60,000 nt of DNA from Bugula neritina (GCA_964035545.1 OZ037766.1:20699767-20759766), one strand, 5' to 3'. Positions 14,101 to 27,190 are shown, numbered from the stretch's first letter. Notes: a model not told the origin generated them from the letters alone. Program-made: numbers and translations.

Positions 14101-17100
14101 CATTATATTATTTCCAATATTGAAGTACAATAAATTTTGCCTTGGGGCATTATAATGTTTGAAAATGAGTCATATTGTCAGTTTGAGTCAGAGTAGTGAT
14201 TCACCAGTGCCATTCATTTGTATCAATTGCCATCACAGCATTTCTCTTTGTAAACAGATGATATAACTGATGGGGTAGACAAAGGAAAGAGTAAACTTAG
14301 CTTTACACATAAACTTATAGCTAAAGCTAATTGCTTTTTGAAAAAGTTGGGTAACAGACGGAATCATCAACCAGCCCATTAAAACCTACTATAATCGGGC
14401 TTAATGAATGAAGTAACTGATAATTGCATGTAAAAATGATGATTAGCCATGTTTAGTAATATGCTAATTGCCTTAAAAGAAGGCTCATTGCTGCCTGATC
14501 TCATCTTCTGTAATATACTGCCCTTCATTAGCATTTAGGGCTCTTCGCTTTCTACTTATTGTCTAAAGATAGACCCGCAGTTGCAACCGGGCCCTGACTG
14601 CATTCCAGAACTGACAGAGCCTGATTAGCTGTCTCTCGTACCCAATAACCAAGGACTTGGAAACAAAGGCTACGGCTCTACACATACTTTAGTGTTATTT
14701 GGAATTTAAATAGCTAGTGGCAGAACTGTTGTTAGAGTTATCTTCCTTGAATTAGAAAATTCAAATTGTTTTAAGCTTAGAATCAAATTTTACCACATTG
14801 AAAATCGTGAAAATATTTAGAAATTTTTATATTCATTTATTATATTATAAAAATTAAACGTTTACTAATGCTGCTTCTTGTTATCAAAAACATCAACTAT
14901 GAAAATTTATCACAGCTACACGACATTTCATTTGTTGCAGTTATTTTTATTGCAAACCTCACGAGATCCTAAATCATAAAAGTTGATAAACTAGTAAAGT
15001 AAGAAGTAGTATAGAAGTAAGATATTGAAGTTGCAGAGTGGAAGAAAAAACAGTAGTGAGAAAAAGGAAAATACCAGTTATATGCATATGTTCACTTCAA
15101 TCATATTTTTCATGAACTAGTTGAGAAAATTCCCAGTATTTGGTAGAGGACAAAAACTGTTCAGTATTATGAAAAAACATCTTATTCATAATATTGAATG
15201 AGCTAAGAATCTTCCTTGTTAAAAGCTTTCAAACTGATTAAAAGTTGTTTGCAATACAGGAATTGTCTACTCATTCTCAATAGACCACATGACTTCTATT
15301 ACCAATTGAAGAATTAAAGTAAAACATTTCGGGGTAAGCTTTGATACTTTCACTCCAGCAATGTTGTTGCATAGAGGAACTGATCATTAAAACCCAACAA
15401 AGTAATTTGAAACAAATCTCATTTTTGAGGTCATTAAAATCAGGTTATAACTTGAAAAGTTGTAAATTTGAAAATCATTCAAATTGAAGAATAGTTGTAA
15501 TTCAAACCTACAGTGGCTTCCCCTTTTTGCAGCTCCTAAATAAATTTAACAAGTGAATAAAAAACAAATGTTTAGGCATTTATAGGCACACTAGGTGCAA
15601 GGAGACGTACACAGCGACTGCAGATGAAATAGAGCTATCAATATTAAGTGACACAACTAAATAAGATGAGCTTTATCATCCTACAACACTTATAAGTTAT
15701 ATCGATATCAAATGGGGAATCTTGACAATTTCTATTGCAATGTATAAATACATGTATATGGCTAAACTCTAGAGCAATTTACAACAGGCCTGTAGTTTTT
15801 TACTCTAGTCAGGTGTGAGCAAGTGTGACTTCAGTTACCTCAGCTAGCAAAGAGCCCAAGAGGGATTGTAACTGTAGGCAATGCCTAGCACACAAAAGTT
15901 CTTCTCAACAGCTTAGGACACATAAGCAAGCAAAGAGTTGGCACCAAGCAAATTATAAAGTCACACAGTTGGTGTTGGGTGTTGAGGGAGTAAAAAAAGT
16001 TCACAGTCTAGAAAGAGGTCAATGCTTGTTAAAAACAGAAACAGCATAGACAGGTAGAAGACAACTATTGAAAGTGGATCACACTTTACAAACATTAGTT
16101 AGCGTGAATGTGGAACTTGGTTTACATACAATAAGCAGGATAGATATTTAGTGAGTTTACAGCAATAAAAATCAATTTATCTGAAGCTTTTTTTTGATGT
16201 AAAACAACCTTTATCAATATAATAATGTCCTAAGAAGGAAGGTGGGTGGGTATACCAGTTGAAGAGTACATCAGCACTGCTGAAAAGGTCATATTTGTGA
16301 TTTTTCCTGGTGTAAACTCAGAAAATACAAAAGAAAAAAACAACAAAGGTGTTAACAGGTAAACACTGACCCCTTCAGCTGTGAGAAACACTCTAGCATT
16401 ATGGTAGAAGCCAAAATAGCACAAGTTAAATATACCATGTCTGCATATTGTGGCTGTAAGGCCCTTGTTCAGACCTCTCAAACCGAATCCATCTTTCTTC
16501 AGGATTTCTCGGGCTAATGCGAATGCGTTCTGTTGCTGAAAATAAAACCTATATAAAATATTGGGCAATAGCTAAATGAGTTGAAGTGAAGGTATTGCAT
16601 GAGCCCCATTAGTTGCACTTGTGAAAACAAGTTAATGTGATTGAACTTGATCAATAGCAGATTTATTCTAAGAATAATATAACTGGCACATTAGGAGATA
16701 TCTAATGCGTATTGCATTTATTGCAAAACACAAGCAAGTTAGGTGCTGGGAGAAGGTGCTTCATGACAACACAACTCCAAATAATAATAAACTTCCAAAC
16801 ATGATAATTTCAGTTGTCCACTCTGTTCACTGCATGAAAGCAAATGATTGAAACTTACAACGCTCATTGATTCAAAACTTCATAACATAGAATGCTTTTT
16901 CAATTATTGCCAGTTTAAAACTCCATGTTACGAGTTTTTCACAATCATAACTCAATAGGGGTCTAAACTTGCAACCTGTCTTAAAACCCTTGGCCTTACT
17001 ACATCAAAGCAAGTTTTGAACAATAATTTTTTGACACAATGTATATAACAATGCTGCAACTTTTTCTCTTGGTTGGCAACTTGGAGTAAAAATTTAGAAA

Positions 17101-20100
17101 TTGCTAAAGCAAGTTTAAAGTTGGCTTCACATTTCAATTACCTATGTTTATTATTATAATTGCCTTCTTAATCGAGTTTGATTGGCTAATCTGTGGATAT
17201 TCTTCTAGTAATTGTCCATAATGGAGCCAAAATTCAAGTTTTCAGTCATAAAAATGTCAACTCCAACCAAAATTTTAAGAAGCAATGATCAACTTAAAGC
17301 TTTCAATTAATTAAATGCTGCTCCTTTAGTTAAGAAATTGAATTAAACATTGAAGAAGCCTTGGAGTACATGAGAGTGTGCAATACCAACACTTGCAACA
17401 CTTACTCTTATAACACTTACCTACCACTCTTATAAGACTTACACTTATAAGACTTACAGCTCTATAGAACTAAATATTACTTACTGCAGCAAATGCCACT
17501 CTTTCAGACTGTAGCTTCACTTTCACAGTTTCAAAAGGATTCACAACAAAAGCTTCTGTACAGCCAGAGAGAAACCCTGCCAATAGGAACACCTAAATTC
17601 AAGACAGAAGTATCTAAACACACTCCCATGCAAGACTAAAGTAACCTAGTTCTTATGTTCTGTAGAAAGCATGAAACTTGTAAATTTAGATTTAAAACAT
17701 GTGTCATTATGCCTAAGGCATAAGTTTGTTTATATGTTATGAGAAATTTGCAACAACTTTTCTATGTATACATTTAAAATAGTCCCACTTTCCACTTAAA
17801 GATCTATATGATATATAACTAGTGTACATGTATTTCCATATAGGAATGTATATATGTGATTAATAATTACACATAATAGTCTATGTTCCACCACATACTA
17901 GAATCTAGTTGTATATAATAATAATAATGCATGTGCAATGAAAAATTGTATTTAAAAAAGTAAAATATTGATAATCAGTTTCATAAGAGACTTAAATGCA
18001 CCATACTATACAAAGTAATTAGAAACATAAAATACACAAGTCACTCACATAGGGCTGTGAAATCCCATCAAAAAGGAGAAATAGTCTTTTATACTGCTCA
18101 AAAACAAGAAACTTTGTACCTCTTTTCGGAGTTTCTGCCATTATCGGTGGCAGTATTCCTTTGTAGAAAGAGAGCAGTCTACAGTGCAATAAAATACATG
18201 AGACAACTCCCAAATACACTGCATTTAAAATGGCCAAAAGGCTGAACGATTGCAACTAAAAGCAGGAAATTTGATTAATAAATTATATGAAAACTTGCAA
18301 ATATTTACAGATTATAGTAGCACAGCATTTTTCAAGAGCATTCACTACTTTTCAACTCCTAAAACTAAGCAAAACAACAAAACTTGAAACAATGTTGGGA
18401 CAATCAAACTATGAGATTCTTGAGCTTTACAATGAACAACCTGGTGAATATATATAATCATGACAAATTTCACTGATCCATGTAGTTTGTAGAGTCCAGA
18501 CAGCTGTGATTGTCTATGGAGATATTTATATACGAGTGTAGACCCTGGCATGTCTTAGAGGCACTTTGACTATTCTGTTAGCACACACTATTGGCTATTT
18601 GTTTGAGACTTAGTTTCAGCAATTCAATAACAGATAATAAACCAGCACAATGCATTGCAATGAAATATTGGTTTACTATCAAGAAATCATTCAACAATTT
18701 AACACATTCTTACTATTTTTATAACATTCATTTCAAAATATTATTCATTGATAGTATTGAAAATGTTATGGTTAGATAATTGACTACAAATTGTCAATTG
18801 GCAATCAATATTGGCAATCAATCAAGCCTTTGCAAGTATTTTCTTTAATGTTAGTAAAATGAAAGCTGAACAGTTACTTCAGAGTTAGGTTTAGTAAATT
18901 ATTGTGGAACTTGTACGCTGCTAGCTAGCAGTGAAAAGACAACTACCATATAGCTTTGGTTTGCAAATTAACAGCATATGTGAATTAGCCAACAGAGTAT
19001 ATTCTCAATGTTATTATACGTGTTCATCTTTCAATATTAAATGATGTTAATTGGAAACTCTAACTGTAACGCAAAAAATTTATTTAACATGTTCAACTGA
19101 ACCAAATGTTAATTAGAGAAAATATAACTTAGATTAAATACTAGAATGAATACAGGTTAAAATAGAAATAGATCAGAGTAAACATAGCTTTTGCTCATGC
19201 TAAGATATACCTAGTTCAAATATATAACACAGGGATAAGACCTGCAGATTAGTGGAGTGAATATAAATTACCCCTCAGTTCTGTACATGTCTGTAAAACA
19301 GTGACCCAGAGATGAATATTGAGCAGAAGTGCCAGCTTTCTGCAGCTGAAATCTCGTCTTGACAACATCGAGAGGGTGGAGTAGACATATTTCTGACAGT
19401 CCTAAAATAATGCCATGACTATTGAACAAACCGATTAAAAACAAAAATTAAACCATGACTTAAAAAATAAATCTCCAACTTTATACCCATTGAACAAGAA
19501 TTGAATGCAGTTAAAGCACAGGCTATTGAATTGTAGCAAGTCAAATTCATGTCATTATCAACAAAAACATGTAACTATATTTATGCAGACCAAGGTGTTA
19601 TAGATTGTGAATTACTTTAGATTACAAATCTACCAAAAAATTCCATGACAGTGCTGTAGTAAATTATGGTAAGATCAAACAAGCTTTGTCGTTAATTAAT
19701 TTAAACTCATCCACAAGTTCTTAGAGCTTATACACATGAAAATATTGTAATAATTTATAAAACTTGCATGCTAAATTTGATGTTTTGGGGGAGTATATGA
19801 GCTGTTTCCTTTATTTAAATGAAGATAATAATGTATAAAATAGCTTAAGTACTTTTTATTCAGAAAATTCTACTGTCTGTAAGCTTTTATTATCTATAGC
19901 ACCTTTTGTGAGCTACTGTAATTAGTAAATGGGGGATTGCACAGTGAATTTCTGCAAAATTTAATGTATTAAAATTTAATTGATGCCAATTCCACCAAGG
20001 TTAGCTAGATTGAGAATTTATATATGCGCATTGACAGCAATATGACAAAACTTTATTATAAACTTTCAAGTTTGACCAGTAACAATGAAAATATATTGTT

Positions 20101-20710
20101 GCATATAGACATGGAAGGTTATATTTCTTAAAAAATATAACATTTTTGTCTCAAGTGTTTTACAATAACCCAGGTGTGATGGAATAATAATCAAGGAGAC
20201 AAATAACGCAGCAGAGCAAGGTTTAATTCTGAAAACTTGTTTAGTCGCAGCAAAATCTTGATGTTACAAAAGGTGGAACATCAAAGGTGGAATATGGGTG
20301 CATTCGATAAAAAAGCAGAGAGATCTGATGATGCAATACAGGATAAACACACATTGTATCATCAGATTGTTATGATTAGTGATTTCATATCATCCACTGT
20401 AATTGTACATTGCTAATTAAGAGTTATCCTCCCACAGTTTTACTACAATTAGTTGTAGCTTAATTATGACTCTTGACCCTCGAATATGTAATATTGTGGG
20501 CAATAAATGAATACTATAACATCCGTTGCAAAATTTTAAAATTATCACTTGAAAAAATTGATAATTGCCATTTACCTTTTTATAAATATGCTACGGTAAT
20601 AGCCAAGATGACATGCAATCAATTCTACCTGCAATCCCACCAGCTGTAAGTTGCATCAACGCCAACTTTCCTTCAGCATGTTGTTTGTTGACAGTTAATA
20701 CCGTAGGCAT
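11164..20710 (-). CDS. SLC25A21: Mitochondrial 2-oxodicarboxylate carrier, copy A (302 aa)
   Basis: Eight exons on the minus strand, in transcript order: 20710-20629, 19401-19272, 18178-18049, 17592-17485, 16535-16371, 13890-13712, 11979-11927 and 11225-11164 (909 nt, phases consistent). The 302 aa product compares with 299 aa in human. It has three carrier repeats with PLDVVK (37-42), PFETVK (133-138) and PWDVAK (230-235), plus SLC25A21-like blocks GILPPIMAETPKR, GLNKGLTATICRHG and SRIQGPQP. R182-H183 on helix 4 match the Arg plus His/Gln/Asn/Thr contact-point II pair described for keto-acid carriers. The family exchanges 2-oxoadipate and 2-oxoglutarate across the inner mitochondrial membrane in lysine and tryptophan breakdown. 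An acceptor-like TTTGTTTTAG upstream of the ATG suggests a separate 5' UTR exon. A tandem paralog lies upstream at 29.4-36.2 kb. Introns carry a SINE (12.3 kb). Confidence 0.92.
12290..12482 (-). mobile_element. tRNA-derived SINE (family 1) in intron 6 of SLC25A21 copy A
   Basis: On the minus strand the head has a pol III A box (TGGTTTAAAGG) and a B box (GGTTTGAATCC, one mismatch to consensus), followed by a non-tRNA body with GGCAAATATTTTGCA. The same body motif follows a B box at 28.1 kb. The limits are approximate, and no clear target duplication was seen. Confidence 0.65.
17345..17605 (-). other. Putative gene-conversion tract (SLC25A21 copy A side)
   Basis: Exon 4 (17592-17485) plus about 140 bp of the following intron is nearly identical to 32900-33150 in copy B. 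The exon differs at 4 of 108 nt, while neighbouring exons are strongly diverged. Similarity stops within about 10 bp beyond the exon acceptor. Short CTTATAAGACTTACA-like repeats occur in the shared intron flank. Confidence 0.75.
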
Positions 20711-21081
20711 TTTTACTCACTTTCTAGTCTAAAACAAAGATTTTTTCGTCAAAAGTTTCATGTTTAATGCAGCAACAAGAAGAAAGCGTCTGCTCAAAAA
20801 CATGTAATATAATAATGAAATGCAGCAAAACCACTGACGAGCTAGCTGTACAACAACTTCTTTAGTATGTGATCATCCCAAAAATGATAAGACTTGAAGC
20901 CTATACAGCATGACAATAAAATAGTTTCTTCTCTTGTCTCTTTGTTGTTGACAAGGTTTAATTACTGCATGAACAACAAACACTTGATTGGTAAATGCAT
21001 GTTGATTTCACTTTAATGCTGAGAACACTAAAATATGACAATTGAGCAATTATAATGCTCCTTTTCTCCAATATTTTAAGC

Positions 21082-21300
21082 AGCCGTGGTTTAGTGGTTA
21101 TAGTGCAGGTCTAGTAAACACAAGGTCAGTGGTTTGAGTCCAAACACCAGCAGTAATTATAAGAAGAGCATCTGGTCGCAATTGTTTCCGTGGCAATTGT
21201 TCCCCGTGCGTACTAATAAGTCCTTAGCCTGCTTTAAAAATCCTTCCCATCAGGGGTTCTTACAGAAATAGTGACTATAAACTTTCGTGAGTTTTCCCCC
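21082..21300 (+). mobile_element. tRNA-derived SINE (family 2)
   Basis: Begins with a tRNA-like head: A box TGGTTTAGTGG (perfect to consensus) and B box GGTTTGAGTCC. The body is shared with the minus-strand copy at 53.8-54.0 kb, including AAGAGCATC, ATAAGTCCTTAGC, CCATCAGGGG and ATAGTGACTATAAAC. The 3' limit is set by loss of similarity between the two copies. Confidence 0.8.
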
Positions 21301-22929
21301 AAATATTTTATTGAAACATTGTAAAGAAAGTAAGAGGTTTTGCAATGTTTAAAAAATTCCATGAGATTATGGTCTGTACCCAGTGATTTCAAAGAGCTAT
21401 CTTTGTTGAGTTCCAGAAAAGCATTGGGCAAAAACTAATTCGAGCAGTATTGACTGAATTTTTATTTTTCCAAGTGCTAAACTCATTACAGCGTTTCTTG
21501 GTGCTTTGGGAGTAAAGAAGAGAGAAATTATATCTTTCCAGCTGCTAGCTTTTATTGTATGCTGTATATAATATCCTGTTTCTAAAAGATTGCAATGGTG
21601 CTCCTTATCTTTTAGATGGACTTATTGCCTTTCTGGCTCAGTTAAAGCTGACTTTACGATATCTCTTGGTCATATATCGGCATTTCAAAAGTGGATGCTG
21701 TGATTCAAGGTCTGAATATGGCTCTATGATGTGATATTAGAAAACCCAGAGTAATAAATGACTTAGCAATTGTCTATGACTGGATTCAACTAATACTTGA
21801 AAAAAAATCAAAACAAAAAACAAGTTAGTGGCTTAACTAGAATGGTGATAGAGCACATGCTGAAAAAATTTCCAACTTGTTGCCTGACCATCCCATCACT
21901 ACCATCAGCAAACAGAAAGCTTAACTCGAGTCTTGCAGAAATGGCTTCAGAGTATGTTTCTTGCAATTGTTATATAAAATAACATCCTCTTGGAGTAAGG
22001 AGAACATACCTGGCTCGAAAGATGTGAGGAGACAATATTGGGAAAGCAGTTGGACAACAAATAATAAACTTAAGGTGATGAATTTTAAGACCACCTGTCT
22101 GTGAATACTTGACAATAGATCTGTCATATATTTACCAAGACCATCCGTAACACTGATTGATTGTGGACCAAGTCGATTTGCGATATAAATGAGCTTAACA
22201 AACCAAACTGCTGGTTCAATGATTTATGAACTGAGACAGATATTTCTGGGGTGAGATAAAATCCTGAAGTGCTCTGTCATCTGTGATAATTATTAATGTT
22301 GCAAAAATTGTAGACCAGAAAGTTTCTTAAAGAGTAAGAAGTGACACAAGAATTTTTGTGTGTATACGAACTCTGCTAATGACATAATAGAGACTGCGAC
22401 TGTGAGTGTAAACAACTTGCACTAGCATCATAATTAAATAGTATATCAATATGCTGATATGCAATAAATATAATTAAAGATACTATAAAGCAGCTTAAAA
22501 TTAAATAAAATTGAAAAAAAAATTATAAATTTGCAATTGTATATAAAAATTATTTACTTTTAATCTTAACTCTTAGGTCTGATTGTTTATATTTTGAAAT
22601 CAAATTAGATACCAATAATATTAATATAAATAAATATGAACATTTAGTAATAGCTATATATTAATAATATTATCAATAATGATAATCGTAATCAAAAACA
22701 TTTATAATGCAAGCCTAAAAGTAGAAATATCAAATAACCACTCTAAGTGTAATAATAATAATGATAATCATATGCCTATGGCTATTCTTAACTGCCTAAC
22801 TCTAGGGGCTAAAAGGCACGGCTAGATAAGGTTTAAAACGCCACTGACCTTGAGGCTTGATGTAGTCAATTCGTATTACTAATTAAATTATTGGTAAAAA
22901 CTTAGAATTTTACAGGAAGACTAACTTAC

Positions 22930-23118
22930 TAAGGTCTAAGACTCAGAGTAACTGTAAGACTAATACTAATACTAATACTCTAATACTAATAGTAAAAGTA
23001 ATAGACTAATACTAATAGTAATACTAATAGTAATACTGAAAGTAACTGTAAGACTGAGACTGAGAGTTACTGTTAGTGTAACTGCAATCATAACTATTAG
23101 TATTAGTATTACTATTAG
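22930..23118. repeat. Degenerate ANT-triplet array
   Basis: A run of ACT, AAT and AGT triplets (for example ACTAATACTAATAGTAAT) mixed with GAGACT/TTACTG hexamers. It has the same texture as the arrays at 36.5-37.7, 39.0-39.2 and 59.75-60 kb. Confidence 0.85.
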
Positions 23119-24513
23119 CTCACTCAAACACTAGTAACACCCAAACCGTAGTAAATGGCTAAAATTCTTACTAAAAACTATTGAAATTCCAAATCCTTCT
23201 GGTATTTTTAACTTCTAATAACAATAAGTACTTTCTCGCTCTGTAGTTCAAGTTGCTAGTGTGAGAGAGATGTAAATTGTTTGCAGTGGACTGAAAAAAG
23301 CCACGCCCACTGTCACCCTGGCTGCAGAAGCCTGGTCACCGACGTAGTATTAGTGTGAACTTTAACCCTTTTGGATAGTATAGTGAATGTTATGCAGTGT
23401 GATGAACCTTGATTCATAGGTATTGTCACTTTATTATTGTGAGAAAAAACTGTTAGGGATCTAGCTCTAAAAAGATTAACCATTGGCACATTGGCATAGA
23501 TGCTGTACGCAACAAGATATGGAAACATTGCAGATAAGATCACTATCATGGTTTAAATTACTCATGTAACAGAAGAAGCATAACTACTAATTGTGTCTAA
23601 ATGCAAAGACCAAATTGATTAAAACGTATTAGCACTGAATTGCAGTCTTCTGCCTGATCCATATTAGAACTGTTGCTTAATAAAACGCAGCAAACTATTT
23701 GAAGTTGTCTCCTCATATAAAATAATATTTTGACTGAAGATTAGGTGCGGGATATAAACCCATCTTAGAAAAAGATATATAGCAGGAAATGGCGTTCAAC
23801 TGATGACTACCTTTTACAAATATCATTTTAAAAAAGCCTGCATATACTTAAAAATGCTGGTCAGATTGGAAATGGTGGCTGAAATCAGGTGAGTCTAAGA
23901 TAGCTTACTGTAGGGGCAATTTTGAATGTTGACTGAGAAGAAAAGAAAATAAGCCTATTTTTGTGAGAGCCATCTGATAGGCTTTGGTATTTTTTGTTGA
24001 AAGATCTCAACTATTTTAGAACATTTTGCTAGCTATCTAGTAGATCTGTCGACTTCTTCAAAAAGTTAAAGAATCATTTCTATAACCATGAGCTTACCTT
24101 TTAATTTCATACCATAAGTATCCCTTTGAAAAATTTTAAACTATATAATTGCTATTTGTAAAAAAAACAGAATACAACTCCAGTGTGATCACAAAATAGC
24201 ACGATCGGACACATTTCTTGGATTTTTTGAATTATGTTGGATTTTTTCATTCTTTTAAAAAGTTCAACCCTAAAACTCTTGAAAGAGATGAGTTAGGTGA
24301 TGATGCGTTTGACAGTGGTAAAGTTTTCACTCAATTAGATAGCATCACAAGGAAGTTATTGTAAAGGTCATTGCCTGTAAAATAGAGAAGACAGCTTTTT
24401 CCTGTGTCATAACTTGTGTGCTGTGCTACACTAAGAGTAGATCGAGAGATGAGATGGAAACTAATCGTATTTTACAATACTAGGAGCAAACTATAATCAA
24501 CGAACTCCACAAA

Positions 24514-25215
24514 ATGGTAAGAATATTAATTCAAATAGCATGCTTTACTGCTATGACATGTGGTAAGTATTGTACTGCATGTTGCAGTATATTATGTTGG
24601 TTGGTTGATAAAATTCCAAGTAGTTGCAAATAACATCTAATTTCTATAATTTATAGTTGGTTATGCAACAACATAATTGTAGATTTCAAGAAGCTAACTG
24701 ACTTTTATATCTACTACTACTGCCACTACTAGATATACCATCGTGTTAGTTTATGTTTTGGTGAACAGTTTTTCTCTTTCTACAGATTTTTATATGAACT
24801 TTTAAAATAATCCGTTTATTACTACTCTGCGATACACCCATGATAAGTGTAAAGTCCTGCATCTACTTTACTGTGTGTATCAAGTCACTAGCATATAGAA
24901 AGTGCTAGTTTACAGTTAAAGTTTGTTACAGATCACTTATAAAACTAAAATGTTATACATGATGTGATGATATTTTCATGTGAACACCAGTTGTAGGGGG
25001 TTCTTATGGTATTACCAAAGACTGTATATTTCCTAGCGGACATGCATTTTATCATTTGGAATCACAACTTATTCACAAAGTGTGTATTATGGGAATTGAG
25101 AAGGAAAGAGTATAAAAAGCTTGCTTCACATAAGATAGTGCTTTTAGGTGTGCCAAGAGAGCTAGATTTAGGACGTATTTTTAAGGAACAAATTGTTAGC
25201 TTTATGACATCATAG
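24514..25215 (+). CDS. Tentative two-exon small secreted protein
   Basis: Exon 24514-24562 would encode MVRILIQIACFTAMTC and ends at a strong GTAAGT donor in phase 1; the N-terminus is hydrophobic and signal-peptide-like. Joining to the acceptor TTGTAG before 25001 in the matching phase gives a frame open to 25215, about 88 residues in all. I recognise no family, no cysteine pattern is convincing, and no promoter or poly(A) evidence was found. This could easily be chance. Confidence 0.15.
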
Positions 25216-25621
25216 GTTCTTTCAAGTTGCTGTACCTTACCACTATATAGATTGAAGATCACACTCACTCTCGCTTATTATAAAGTTGGTGAACCTGGAG
25301 TGTTTTACTTTCCAGGTAGTACTACTTTAAAAGTTGTATTCAAAACGACTCATTTAACACATGTAACTTCAGGTAATGAATGGGACAACTAGAATGAAGT
25401 AGATATCTTTTCATCCTTTACAGATATTTAAACATTTACTGCCAGTTAGATTCAAATTATCAAGTATTTGGCTGCATGAGTCAAAACCAAGAAAGGGTAA
25501 GATGTCAATTTTGCTATGGAGATGTGTAAATTTATTTAACCCCTAAACACTATAGAAAAGCAAGCAATAGTAACAAATTTGGTACAAAAATATATTTTGA
25601 GACAAAGTTTTACAAAACGTA
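25216..25621. other. Short intergenic stretch 3' of the GT31 gene
   Basis: No coding feature. A TTTATT at 25531-25536 (AATAAA on the minus strand), about 90 bp beyond the glycosyltransferase stop, is a good candidate poly(A) signal for that gene. Confidence 0.45.
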
Positions 25622-26566
25622 TTAATGGAGACGACTGTTTTCCCTACTGGTTATCATGTTCCACAAGACTGTAAACATGTTTATGTTGTCTATACGGTAA
25701 AACAACCACTGATACTCACTCTGAAATATTGTCTGCTGTTTAATTTGTTGAGGAGAACCAACAGGGACTGTAGAAACGTACTGTTCAAATGTAACATTAA
25801 TTGTTTCCGCAAGCATTCCAGTCAAATATACATCATCAACCCAAAAGAAGGGCTCATATAATGATGCATTGTATAATTTTGGAATGATATCTCCAGTCAT
25901 GACAACAGCTAATCCAGGGCAATATGGAGGGTATTTGTCCTTTGGGTATTCCTTTTTCGTTGTATTCCATTTGCTTGGTCCTCTGTCTACCTTGCCATTG
26001 TATATCACATGACACAGTATTGTATTGTTGAGCACTCTATTGGTTTTCTGCAAACTTTGGATGTGTTTCAAAAGAAGATAAATGTCAACTACTACATCAT
26101 CATCAGTTTTTAATATGAGTTTAGCAGACTTACAGAAATCTGATGTCCATTTAGCACCTTGAATGGCTTTATATGTCAAGTTTTTATAGCTATCCAAGTA
26201 CGTTTCCTGCACAATATCACCATAAATTTCATTCTCGTATTCTACCATGCCTTGCAAAGTGGTATTCTTAGTCATTCCCAGAAAAAATACTAAACCAGCT
26301 TTGTGAGTCCGGAAGCTTAGGGGATTTCCCCAAGTCTCTCTGATCAGCAGACGTTTCTTGAAGTTGTAAGTAGCACTGTGCACCCAGATTAGTAGGTCAG
26401 CATCCCTTTCTTGACAGAGCAGTTCGTTATTCAATATATATGTGAAAGGGTGAGGATTTACTATATACTTAGATGGAGTAGCCTGGGTTTCATATATAAG
26501 CAGAGCGAATATGCAAACGAAAGCTTGGTAAAGATAATGTCCATATACGAGTAGCTGCAGATTCAT
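25622..26566 (-). CDS. Beta-1,3-galactosyl/N-acetylglucosaminyltransferase-like, GT31 (314 aa)
   Basis: Single open frame without introns. A short N-terminus with a hydrophobic segment at about residues 11-28 fits a Golgi type II signal anchor. GT31 motifs occur in order: RLLIRETWG (72-80), VFFLGMT, YGDIVQETYLDSYKNLTYK, the DxD-type KTDDDV (153-158, Mn/UDP-sugar binding), YPPYCPGLAVVMTG and VDDVYLTGML (243-252), where many members have EDV instead of DDV. Six N-glycosylation sequons are visible (about N101, N129, N180, N201, N233, N257). The family transfers galactose or N-acetylglucosamine in beta-1,3 linkage onto glycan acceptors in the Golgi; the exact donor and acceptor cannot be read from sequence. 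It lies between the two SLC25A21 copies on the same strand. Length and motifs look intact. Confidence 0.88.
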   Translation of the reverse strand: MNLQLLVYGHYLYQAFVCIFALLIYETQATPSKYIVNPHPFTYILNNELLCQERDADLLIWVHSATYNFKKRLLIRETWGNPLSFRTHKAGLVFFLGMTKNTTLQGMVEYENEIYGDIVQETYLDSYKNLTYKAIQGAKWTSDFCKSAKLILKTDDDVVVDIYLLLKHIQSLQKTNRVLNNTILCHVIYNGKVDRGPSKWNTTKKEYPKDKYPPYCPGLAVVMTGDIIPKLYNASLYEPFFWVDDVYLTGMLAETINVTFEQYVSTVPVGSPQQIKQQTIFQSEYQWLFYRIDNINMFTVLWNMITSRENSRLH

Positions 26567-27169
26567 GCTCTAACTCTAATAGTCTTTATCTTCCGGTTTC
26601 TTATAGCTCAGCTTGGCTTTTCCCTAAACAATGTTTATAGAAAAGTAAGGTATGAATAGTTTTTCACTATGACAACTTGTTCCACCATCTGACTAACCAG
26701 TACTAGTAATTTAAGGATGAAAAGGATGAAGTCACAGAGGTAAGTGTAGGTTTGGTTGTTTTAGCAGGTGCCTTTTTATCAACATGTAGGCTAAAAGTAG
26801 GTGTGTTCAGCTTAAGGCTCCAACCATAGACCAAAACTTATTTTAGGAAATGTAGCAAAGCCTAGTTTTAGAATAAACAATAATTAATTTTGGGATAGCC
26901 AATTCAAATATAGAGGGCGGATATTTCATTGCGATTGAAACAGCATATCTATGTGATTGTACATCCTGCAAGATACTCTTAGGGTATTGGTTTAGTTTTC
27001 AATTTTACAAGTCTAAAGGTTGACAAGGAAAAAAAATTTTAGGCCAGTTTACAAAACTTTCAATGCTATGTTCAGAACATAAAATAGTTGGTATTTAATT
27101 TTATAATGGTTCCATAGTTTATTTTCAATTATATAGCAAATAGTTTCCTCAATGTTAATTAACTCAAGC
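26567..27169. other. Intergenic DNA 5' of the GT31 gene
   Basis: About 600 bp with no recognised gene or repeat. It should hold the promoter or a 5' UTR exon of the glycosyltransferase, but no clear element is visible. Confidence 0.4.
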
Positions 27170-27190
27170 TATTAGCCAAATAAAATGAGT

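Larger units (their letters stand above)
20711..24513. other. Intergenic DNA upstream of SLC25A21 copy A
   Basis: No gene recognised. It contains a SINE at 21082-21300 and an ANT-triplet array at 22930-23118, listed separately. The minus-strand 78-codon frame near 23.3-23.5 kb has no recognisable motif or splice context. Confidence 0.5.

Noticed and set aside
15825-16049. 74-codon plus-strand frame inside SLC25A21 copy A
   Set aside because: It lies in an intron, lacks ATG at its start and has no recognisable domain.
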